Part shown: piece by piece, positions 43,245 to 48,855 of the stretch
How the letters are laid out: each line of letters opens with the position of its first letter
How positions within the stretch are numbered: position 1 is the stretch's first letter
Assembly: GCA_043784965.1 (NCBI GenBank)
Contig: JAYVXS010000080.1
Span: forward strand, 1 to 48,855
Origin: JAYTQQ01 sp043784965
GTDB taxonomy: Bacteria; Bdellovibrionota; Bdellovibrionia; Bdellovibrionales; JAMPXM01
DNA length: 48,855 nt
Direction of reading: 5' to 3'
Made by a program: the position numbers and the translations under genes
Notes under the pieces: generated by a model
What the model saw: only the letters and a program-made list of their open reading frames with translations
The model's database searches: none
What the model was told of the DNA's origin: nothing

Positions 43245-43581
43245 AAAGTTCGTCTCCTATGTCGACAGATTTAATCTTTAGAGTTCCTGCGGGGAGTTCA
43301 ATTACCGACTTTGCACTCCAGACGATTTGCGAAAGTCTCCAGGGCCTAATATTTTGAAATGTTTTTTTCACAATAAAATTTTTATCGACAAAAATAGTGT
43401 CAATAGAAAAATTCATAAAACAAGTTTGGATGCATCGGCAATCTTCAAACAGCAGGGCTGAATCCGGGGCCATATTACGATCGAACATGAGGCCTTTGAG
43501 TCGTGAAAAATAGGTATCAGCAAAGCGCAGTGTGCCGGCGATTTGCTGATTTGATTTCGATCTATTCAAAAGCTTTTTCAT
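43231..43581 (-). CDS. DUF192-family protein
   Basis: The 116-aa protein matches DUF192: ARLKGLM-type opening in YFSRLKGLMFDR, CIQTCFMNFSIDTIFVD (the conserved xxHxFFMxFPID pattern with Cys-Ile-Gln-Thr), and a final strand with VIELPAGTLK. No signal peptide is seen. The function is unknown; members often sit near secretion or pilus genes, as here beside tadC. It lies 1 bp from the tadC stop and overlaps the FHA-sensor start by 14 bases. Confidence 0.85.
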   Translation of the reverse strand: MKKLLNRSKSNQQIAGTLRFADTYFSRLKGLMFDRNMAPDSALLFEDCRCIQTCFMNFSIDTIFVDKNFIVKKTFQNIRPWRLSQIVWSAKSVIELPAGTLKIKSVDIGDELYVGD

Positions 43582-43582
43582 A

Positions 43583-44482
43583 CTACTTTCCGAACATCAT
43601 GTTGAGAGCTACTGGCGCAAAAACCATAATGAACACGGCCGGCATAATGAAAATGATCATTGGTACCAAAATCGCTTGAGAAGCCTTGGCTCCAGCCTTT
43701 TCTGCACGAACAAAGCGTTCGAGTCGCATTTGGATGGATTGCTCCTTCAAAACTTTTACGACACTCGCTCCAGTACTTTCTGAGTCAACAATGACATTCA
43801 CCAAAGAGTTGACTTCGTTTAGGTCAATTCGTTTGGCAAATGTTTTCAGGGCATCGACACGAGAGCTTCCAATTGCAATATCCTCGAGAACGCGATTGAA
43901 CTCGTCGGCCAAGACGCTATCTTCGCTAGACTTCTCAACAATTTTTTTCATTGAGCCTTGCAAGTCGAGACCTGCTTCAGCGGCGAGAGACATGAGGTCG
44001 ACAAAAAATGGAAGATCTCTCAACACCGAGCGCTGTCTGGCTGTTCGTTGAGCGTTTGCATGAAAGCGCGGTACATTAAAGCCAAATGGTATAATTAAAA
44101 GAAAAATGAAGTAGGGATAACCCAATTGAAGTGAAAAATTTAAAACTAAGCATAAGACCGGAAACATAAAACCCCAAAGAAGTTGCAAGGCAATAAATTC
44201 ATCGACGTTCAATTCTGCGGATAGGCCCGCGGTTACAATAAGGTGTTCAATTTTCTTTCGGTATTTTGGATTTTTAATTCTAAGCGCGTGTGACAATGTA
44301 AATTGATGTGCCAACTGTCTTGAGAATTCAATGATGTTTGACTTGGATTTTGCCGGAGCACTCGCCGAAGCCCATTGCAAAGATTTCGCCTCTTCATTTT
44401 TTGCAAAGAGGGCAGAGAGAAATCGATAGACCGCAAAGCCAAACACCAGAATTCCAAGATAGAGTTTGATATTACTTCCCAT
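43583..44482 (-). CDS. tadC: TadC-like inner-membrane platform protein (type II secretion F family)
   Basis: The T2SSF domain covers the last 170 residues: LPFFVDLMSLAAEAGLDLQGSMKKI, given here as FVDLMSLAAEAGLDL, then LADEFNRVLEDI, SRVDALKTFAKRI and VIVDSESTGASVVKVLKEQS. The final helices include AILVPMIIFIMPAVFIMVFAP. One helix at the N-terminus and two in the middle complete the usual TadC plan. TadC with TadB forms the membrane platform for Flp pili or related secretion. I start it at ATG 44482 with AAAGG about 8 bases upstream. It is the first gene of the operon, without tadA or tadB in the window. Confidence 0.85.
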   Translation of the reverse strand: MGSNIKLYLGILVFGFAVYRFLSALFAKNEEAKSLQWASASAPAKSKSNIIEFSRQLAHQFTLSHALRIKNPKYRKKIEHLIVTAGLSAELNVDEFIALQLLWGFMFPVLCLVLNFSLQLGYPYFIFLLIIPFGFNVPRFHANAQRTARQRSVLRDLPFFVDLMSLAAEAGLDLQGSMKKIVEKSSEDSVLADEFNRVLEDIAIGSSRVDALKTFAKRIDLNEVNSLVNVIVDSESTGASVVKVLKEQSIQMRLERFVRAEKAGAKASQAILVPMIIFIMPAVFIMVFAPVALNMMFGK

Positions 44483-44512
44483 AAATAGCCTTTCTGTGGT
44501 GTAACTGAGAAT

Positions 44513-45115
44513 ATGCACACATTCATTTTAGCTTCCGAGTCTCCACGTAGAAGAGAGCTCCTCGAAAGAGCAGGATTTTTATTTTCAGTTCACTCTATTC
44601 AAATATCGGAAATTCCAAACAAAAACCTAAGCTTGCATGCGCAAATAGAGGATCTTGCCAGGCAAAAAGCCCATGCTTTAGTCGAATCCGTTAAGTACCC
44701 GAAGTCGCAAAACAATTTGGTCCTTTCTGGAGACACCTTGGTCGCAATTGATGGCGAAGTCCTAGGCAAGCCTAAAGACCTTGAGCAGTCGAGGGTCTTT
44801 TTAGAGAAACTTTCTGGACGTAAGCACAGTGTAATCACGGCCATTTGCCTTTTGGCGCCGGAAGAGGGCCACGAAGTGGTCGCGCACGAGGAGTCCTTTG
44901 TTTATTTTAATAGACTCTCAGAAGAGCAAATTTCGCGTTATGTCGCGAGTCGTGACGGTTTGGACAAGGCTGGTGCGTATGGAATTCAAACGCTAGCTGA
45001 CGGATTTATTGATCGTATTGAAGGCAATATCGATAATGTAATGGGACTTTCAGTTAGCCTCGTAGAAAAAATTTTGAAAGAAAATAATTGGCATGTCGAT
45101 CGCCGAAAATCTTAA
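44513..45115 (+). CDS. maf: Maf-family nucleoside triphosphate pyrophosphatase
   Basis: Maf proteins hydrolyse non-canonical or modified nucleotides such as dTTP/UTP or m7GTP and have been linked to septum formation. LASESPRRRELLERAG near the N-terminus, KAHALVES, LSGDTLVAIDGEVLGKP, FLEKLSGRKHSVITAI and KAGAYGIQ match the family. The active-site residues (Arg/Lys in SPRRR, Asp in SGDT, the Glu/Lys pair) are in place. The length of 200 aa is normal. It is divergent from tadC with only 30 bp between the starts, and the yggS frame begins within its last codons. Confidence 0.93.
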   Translation: MHTFILASESPRRRELLERAGFLFSVHSIQISEIPNKNLSLHAQIEDLARQKAHALVESVKYPKSQNNLVLSGDTLVAIDGEVLGKPKDLEQSRVFLEKLSGRKHSVITAICLLAPEEGHEVVAHEESFVYFNRLSEEQISRYVASRDGLDKAGAYGIQTLADGFIDRIEGNIDNVMGLSVSLVEKILKENNWHVDRRKS

Positions 45116-45815
45116 AAAAATTAAGTCTGAAATATCTGCAGCCTGCCTAATGGCGGGACGCGATCCGAACTCCTGCAATTTAATTGCAGTTTCTAAAACT
45201 AAGCCAACTTGGCAGATTTTGGATGCCGTAAAAGCCGGACAAACTGAGTTTGGTGAAAACTATGTGCAAGAGGCACTGTGCAAAATTTCTGAAATTGAAA
45301 ATTCAGCAATAGATCTGCGGTGGCACTTTATCGGGGCCTTGCAAAGCAATAAAGCGCACAAAGTAGTTGGTCAATTTACGCTGATTCACTCGGTTGATCG
45401 ACTCTCACTCGCCCAAGTCATTTCAACAGAAGCTCAGAAAAAAAAGTTGTTGCAAAAAATTTTACTACAAATAAATGTTGGCGATGAGGAGTCAAAATCT
45501 GGTGCGAGTTTGAGTGAAGCACAGCCGTTGTTAGAGAAAGTTCTTGAGCTTAAAAACCTTCGAGTTTGTGGTTTGATGTGTCTGCCCCCTCTATTTGACG
45601 ACGTAGAAAAACAGCGTACCTACTTTCGAATTTTAAGCCAACTCATGCTCGAGGCTAGAGAAAAATTAAGTGATAGCCAAAAATCAGATTTTAAGATCTT
45701 ATCAATGGGGACGACTCATGATTTTGCGGCGGCCATTGCCGAGGGCGCCACTCATGTTCGACTTGGCACCGCTATTTTTGGAGTCCGTGAATTGTCGCGA
45801 AAGGAAATTAGGTGA
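45093..45815 (+). CDS. yggS: YggS/PROSC-family pyridoxal phosphate homeostasis protein
   Basis: This PLP-binding protein buffers vitamin B6 and affects amino-acid pools; it has no known enzymatic activity. The Lys-bearing segment LIAVSKTKPTW, FGENYVQEA, LRWHFIGALQSNKAHKV, HSVDR, LMCLPPLFDD, LSMGTTHDFAAAI and VRLGTAIFG match the family. The length of 240 aa is usual. It overlaps maf by 23 bases and proC by 4, so the three are translationally coupled. The yggS-proC pair is common in bacteria and also lies near divIVA in Firmicutes and Bdellovibrio. Confidence 0.93.
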   Translation: MSIAENLKKIKSEISAACLMAGRDPNSCNLIAVSKTKPTWQILDAVKAGQTEFGENYVQEALCKISEIENSAIDLRWHFIGALQSNKAHKVVGQFTLIHSVDRLSLAQVISTEAQKKKLLQKILLQINVGDEESKSGASLSEAQPLLEKVLELKNLRVCGLMCLPPLFDDVEKQRTYFRILSQLMLEAREKLSDSQKSDFKILSMGTTHDFAAAIAEGATHVRLGTAIFGVRELSRKEIR

Positions 45816-46642
45816 ACAAAAATAAGAAAATTGGTTTCATAGGAATCGGAAATCTGGGTCAGGCCATCGTTAAAGCATTGATAGAAAGTCAAACCTTTCA
45901 GCCGAGCCAAATCTTTGTAACCAATCGATCGCCCGGCAAGCTTGTTAAGGTGAGTGAGCTCTACGGCATAAGTGTTTGTAAAACTAACGAAGAGCTTGTT
46001 GAAAAGTGTGAGACGATTATTTTAGCTGTCAAACCGCAAGATCTAGCGCTGGTGCTAGAGCCGATGGCGTCTACTTTTTCAAATGCTCATCTGGTGATTT
46101 CATTGGCTGCTGGATTTTCTCTTAAAACTCTACAAAATCTTTTACCTGAAGTATCTGGTATTGCTCGAGTCATGCCAAATACACCATCGACAATTCGCAA
46201 AGCTGTGGTTGGTTACTGTTTGGGGCCGAAGGCAATAGCGTATGAGTCCCAGGTGATTGAGATTTTTCAGCCGCTTGGACTTTTAGTGCCAGTACCAGAG
46301 GGGGAATCCTTCGAAGCACTCACGGTTTCATGCGGTAGTGGAACGGGCTTTGTACTTGAACTCATGCAGTATTGGCAAGAATGGCTTGAGGAACATAATT
46401 TTGAGCCCAAGCTTGCTCGTGAAATGGTCGTGCAGACCTTTTTGGGAGCAGCGCTTATGGCAGAAAAGGCACCTGAAATCTCTCTGGTCGATTTACAAGA
46501 GAAGGTTGTGTCTAAAAAAGGTGTTACATTTGCAGGACTTCAATCGATGCGCGAGCTCGAAATCGAGCGAGCCATTCGCTACAGTTTTGAAAAGGCAGTT
46601 TTACGCGATCAAGAAATCGCTCGGACGACAGAACAGCAATAA
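45812..46642 (+). CDS. proC: Pyrroline-5-carboxylate reductase
   Basis: ProC makes proline from pyrroline-5-carboxylate with NAD(P)H. IGFIGIGNLGQAIVKAL is the cofactor-binding motif, AVKPQDL the conserved Lys-Pro segment, VISLAAGFSL and IARVMPNTPSTIRKAVVG the substrate region, and SCGSGTGFVLELM plus KGVTFAGLQ the C-terminal family parts (usually SPGGTT, here SKKGVTFAG). The length of 276 aa is normal. It starts at GTG 45812, overlapping the yggS stop. Confidence 0.93.
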   Translation: MNKNKKIGFIGIGNLGQAIVKALIESQTFQPSQIFVTNRSPGKLVKVSELYGISVCKTNEELVEKCETIILAVKPQDLALVLEPMASTFSNAHLVISLAAGFSLKTLQNLLPEVSGIARVMPNTPSTIRKAVVGYCLGPKAIAYESQVIEIFQPLGLLVPVPEGESFEALTVSCGSGTGFVLELMQYWQEWLEEHNFEPKLAREMVVQTFLGAALMAEKAPEISLVDLQEKVVSKKGVTFAGLQSMRELEIERAIRYSFEKAVLRDQEIARTTEQQ

Positions 46643-46939
46643 GGCCTATCTTCTTTTGGCTGGTCTAGTTACGTAGATTAGCTTAAAAGCAGCTTGGGGG
46701 CAGCCGCTGCGGTTTGTGGTTTTTCTGTTTCAGTCCCAGCTATGGGTGGGTCAGTATACATAAATTGGCGGCTAGTTGATTGACTTATGCCTTGTCAAAT
46801 ACGACAGCAAAGGAGCGAGCCCTGTGTGTTTAGCCTGATCTCTGGCCCTTGGTCTAGAAATCCAGATGAGCTTCTCTGTGAAAATTTTAATTCTTCTAAG
46901 CTGGCAGAAAGTCGGTTAGCCTAAAGATGGGGAGACCCA
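46643..46939. other. Intergenic region upstream of divIVA
   Basis: No coding frame with a ribosome-binding site is apparent on either strand. It holds a small GC-rich hairpin at GCAGCCGCTGC (near 46704), the inverted repeat at 46780-46798 and then hairpin element C. A divIVA promoter presumably lies here, but I cannot place it with confidence. Confidence 0.4.
46780..46798. promoter_or_regulatory. Operator-like inverted repeat upstream of divIVA
   Basis: TTGAC and GTCAA are separated by 9 bp (TTATGCCTT). This could be a binding site for a dimeric regulator or part of a promoter, since TTGACT resembles a -35 box. No matching -10 is obvious. Confidence 0.3.
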
Positions 46940-47039
46940 AAGGCTGTCCGTTTCCTTTTTCGGATGTAGAGCGCTGCTAAAAAATTCTATTGATATTTGA
47001 AGTCGCGCAAAGCATCCGAAAAAGGAAGCAGATAGCCTT
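46940..47039. repeat. Hairpin element C in the divIVA leader
   Basis: The 27-bp arms (46940-46966 and 47013-47039) differ at only three positions; two of these leave G-U pairs in RNA of the plus strand. Both arms contain TTCCTTTTTCGGATG or its complement. Weaker pairing (GCGC with GCGC) continues inside. The element ends 14 bases before the AGGAGG of divIVA. Confidence 0.85.
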
Positions 47040-47062
47040 AAAAAATATTTTCAGGAGGAATA

Positions 47063-47857
47063 ATGAGAATCGCGCCAATAGATATTGCCCATAAGAACTT
47101 TTCGAAAAAATTCATGGGCTTTGATTCCGAAGAGGTGATTGAGTTTTTGCGCGAAATGGCTGACCAGATGGAAGAGCTCATTCGCGAACGCAATTCACTT
47201 AAAGAAACTCTAAGAGAAAAAGAGCTTAATATATTAGAGTATCGTGAGCGCGATGAAACGCTTAAGACGACCATCACAACGGCTACTCGAATGGCCGAAC
47301 AGATTCGCGTTGACGCCGAACGTGAAGCAAAGCTCATTATGCATGATGCAAATCAAAAGGCTGAGATGATCGTGAAAGATGCGCGTGATTCGTTGAAGCG
47401 CATTTACCAAGAAGTTGGTGAAATGAAGAGGGCTCGTATACAATTTGAAGCGAATTTGCGCTCAATTGCACAAGCTCATTTGGCAATGCTCGATCAAAGT
47501 CATCAAATCATGCCAGACTATCAAAATCAAAATATGAATTGGGGCATGTCTCAGCAGATGGCACCGCAACAGCAGCAGATGGCACCGCAACAGTTGTTTC
47601 AATCCCAGCCCAATTACAGTAATCAAGTGCCGACGCAAAATTTGCATGGGCAGCCACCTCAGAAAAGCAATCAAACAGCAAATCACAATTTTGCGGCTCA
47701 AAGTAATTCGCAGACTATAACTGCTGGTTATCCGGTGAGCGCGAATTCAATGGGAGCTCAGAAGGCACAACCCAATGTAGGTGCGGCAAGCATTTCAAGA
47801 AATCCTCCTGAGGTACCAATTAGATCAAGTGCAAATCGATCAGTGACAGGTATTTAG
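47063..47857 (+). CDS. divIVA: DivIVA-family polar/septal coiled-coil protein
   Basis: DivIVA proteins sit at curved membranes and organise poles and septa. The N-terminal lipid-binding module reads IAPIDIAHKNFSKKFMGFD, then SEEVIEFLREMADQME starts a long coiled coil to about residue 140. The C-terminal 120 residues are Gln/Asn/Pro-rich and probably disordered, with a perfect 21-bp coding repeat at 47552-47593. The ribosome-binding site AGGAGG is ideal. It comes after maf-yggS-proC, as I recall for Bdellovibrio, where DivIVA affects progeny shape. The leader contains a long hairpin, so expression may be controlled at the RNA level. Confidence 0.9.
   Translation: MRIAPIDIAHKNFSKKFMGFDSEEVIEFLREMADQMEELIRERNSLKETLREKELNILEYRERDETLKTTITTATRMAEQIRVDAEREAKLIMHDANQKAEMIVKDARDSLKRIYQEVGEMKRARIQFEANLRSIAQAHLAMLDQSHQIMPDYQNQNMNWGMSQQMAPQQQQMAPQQLFQSQPNYSNQVPTQNLHGQPPQKSNQTANHNFAAQSNSQTITAGYPVSANSMGAQKAQPNVGAASISRNPPEVPIRSSANRSVTGI
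47552..47593. repeat. 21-bp tandem duplication inside divIVA
   Basis: Two exact copies of a 21-bp unit code the heptapeptide QQMAPQQ twice in the disordered tail. The absence of any base change points to a recent duplication. Confidence 0.9.
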
Positions 47858-48050
47858 AGTCTGGAATTTTTATTTATTTAGTTGGTCAAACCTAGAAAAA
47901 ACTGAGATCGGGGTCAGTGAGACTGGCAAACTGACTCACCCCTAACGGGGACCGAAACTGAAAAACCGAGAGCGGTAGCCGCTGGCTCTAAACTGCTTGT
48001 CTTCAATCCCTAATCTAGATGGGATTCGACCATTTTACTTCGCCGCTAGT
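47858..48050. other. Structured intergenic region after divIVA
   Basis: Several small hairpins follow one another: GGGG(47910)TCAGT with ACTGA..CCCC(47942), CCCCTAACGGGG (47939-47950), AGCGG with CCGCT (47971-47983) and AATCCC with GGGATT (48005-48026). No open frame is seen. It may be an untranslated tail with a terminator function or a small RNA. Confidence 0.4.
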
Positions 48051-48212
48051 TAGGGCTCGCGCAAAAATAATTGTTACAATTTTGCTAGGTCTTTTAAATC
48101 AGCTCTTCGTTGGTCGTCGTCTGGTTAGCGCCTCTGGCTAGCCGTTCCTCCTTGATCTGATTCAAAATCCACTGCGCAAAAGTTGTAATACTTATTTTTG
48201 CGCGGCCCCTTA
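48051..48212. repeat. Long hairpin element D between convergent genes
   Basis: The left arm opens with TAGGGCTCGCGCAAAAATAA and the right arm is its near complement, ending CGCGGCCCCTTA. Pairing continues through TTACAA, TTTTGC and AATCAG to an apical GGTTAGC-gcctct-GGCTAGCC (about 48123-48142). The stem is some 75 bp long. It lies between the convergent divIVA and dienelactone-hydrolase-type genes. Confidence 0.85.
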
Positions 48213-48225
48213 CACAAGAGGTCGA

Positions 48226-48855
48226 TTAAAAAATCTCAGTGAAAAAATCTTTCATATCCCGAATCGAGCGCCGATCGGCGCGCTCATTATATGCCGCACC
48301 TTTTGAATTGTCATTGCCGGCAGCCTTTTCTGTAAAACTATGAACGGCTCCGCCATATTTAATAAGTTGCCAGTCGACATTTGCATTTCGCATTTCATTT
48401 TCAAATGCGATTAGATCTTCGGGCTTTTCAAATGGATCGTCAGCGCCATGAAGCGCAAGTACCCTGGCGGTAATATTCTTTCCATCAACTGGCGTTGGGC
48501 TATCAAGTCCACCATGAAAACTAACGACACCTCTAATTGCAGCGCCTGCTCTAGCCATTTCTAAAACTGAGGTGCCCCCAAAACAATATCCAATAGCAGC
48601 AATTTTATTGAAATTAATCATCTTATTTTCTTTTAAGACCTTCAATCCGGCGGCCATGCGTGCACGAAGAGTTTTGCGATCATCTTTCAAACCACCAGAA
48701 AGCTTGCCTGCTTCAGTCTGGTCTTTTGGGCGCACACTTTTGCCATAGAGATCGGCCGCAAAGGCCACATAACCTAATTCGGCAATCATCTCAGCCTTGC
48801 GCTCGGTCTCTGGCGAAATTCCCATCCAATTATGTGCGATCAAAACGCCGGGTCG
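48226..48855 (-). CDS. Dienelactone hydrolase family protein, 5' end outside the window
   Basis: The alpha/beta-hydrolase fold shows the dienelactone-hydrolase pattern: VLIAHNWMGIS (oxyanion region), nucleophile Cys in AIGYCFGG, acid Asp in LHGADDPFEKPED and His in GGAVHSFTEKAAG. A TTG at 48843 is not the true start, as the frame continues to the window edge and reads RPGV before LIAHNW. About 210 residues are visible, so only the N-terminal part is missing. Members cleave lactones or short esters; many are secreted or periplasmic, but the signal peptide cannot be seen here. The stop lies 13 bases from hairpin element D. Confidence 0.9.
   Translation of the reverse strand, partial: RPGVLIAHNWMGISPETERKAEMIAELGYVAFAADLYGKSVRPKDQTEAGKLSGGLKDDRKTLRARMAAGLKVLKENKMINFNKIAAIGYCFGGTSVLEMARAGAAIRGVVSFHGGLDSPTPVDGKNITARVLALHGADDPFEKPEDLIAFENEMRNANVDWQLIKYGGAVHSFTEKAAGNDNSKGAAYNERADRRSIRDMKDFFTEIF

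Noticed and set aside
46338..46676. Plus-strand frame of 112 codons over the proC end
   Set aside because: It is an alternate frame of proC, whose motifs continue to its stop.
46643..47062. tRNA or riboswitch upstream of divIVA
   Set aside because: No cloverleaf with a T-loop sequence or known riboswitch core could be recognised; only the hairpins are reported.

Overview
The window looks like a chromosomal segment of a predatory or predator-related bacterium of the Bdellovibrionota. This is inference from gene content, not from a marker gene. A maf-yggS-proC-divIVA run is, to my recollection, also seen in Bdellovibrio. There is a DivIVA in an otherwise Gram-negative gene set (TonB/ExbBD, outer-membrane barrels, lipoproteins), many FHA-domain proteins, and frequent TTG/GTG starts. 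I see no tRNA, rRNA, CRISPR array, prophage or intact insertion sequence.

Layout. 1-963: decayed ISL3-type transposase, a beheaded ArsR-type regulator and a long hairpin element. 932-6606 (minus): a complete oligopeptide/dipeptide ABC importer in the order oppA-B-C-D-F. 6754-9574 (plus): an O-methyltransferase, then an iron-uptake operon (cupredoxin, FTR1 permease, outer-membrane protein) behind a Fur-box-like promoter. 9584-14218 (minus): alpha/beta hydrolase, pyruvate dehydrogenase E1 (aceE) and a TonB-like protein. 14381-16240 (plus): PP2C phosphatase and M23 peptidase. 16417-18128 (minus): rpsI, rplM, truA. 18243-18980 is mostly non-coding, with a P-loop gene fragment and a possible small ORF. 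18980-24688 (minus): a barrel protein coupled to a CFI-box surface protein, then asd, pssA and a DGK1/SEC59-type lipid kinase. 24984-29121: small envelope proteins of unknown function, an aldo/keto reductase and a DsbA-like lipoprotein. 29264-33771 (plus): lipA-aceF-lpdA-lipB, which makes and lipoylates the E2/E3 part of pyruvate dehydrogenase. Its E1 partner is encoded about 17 kb away on the other strand. 33820-34862 (minus): exbD/exbB. 34932-36809 (plus): a degenerate sulfatase-fold lipoprotein. 36846-37661: a radical SAM protein. 37709-44482 (minus): a compact operon of tadC, DUF192, three membrane FHA-domain proteins and a decayed PP2C-like protein. 44513-47857 (plus): maf-yggS-proC-divIVA. 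48226-48855 (minus): a dienelactone-hydrolase family gene running off the window.

Two kinds of non-coding structure recur. The first is long, nearly self-complementary hairpins of 100-210 bp at 770-963, 21819-22029, 46940-47039 and 48051-48212. The first two share their terminal bases (CTARYCCGGATATTT), which suggests a dispersed family. The second is short young tandem repeats of 11-21 bp at eight places. Those in non-coding DNA have periods of 11, 13, 14/15 and 16, and those in coding DNA have periods of 12 or 21, so they stay in frame.

The strongest candidate for an undescribed system is the tadC/FHA/pseudo-PP2C operon. It looks like a phospho-signalling module that reads the state of the cell through FHA domains and passes it across the inner membrane to periplasmic repeat domains, next to a type II/IV pilus-type secretion platform.
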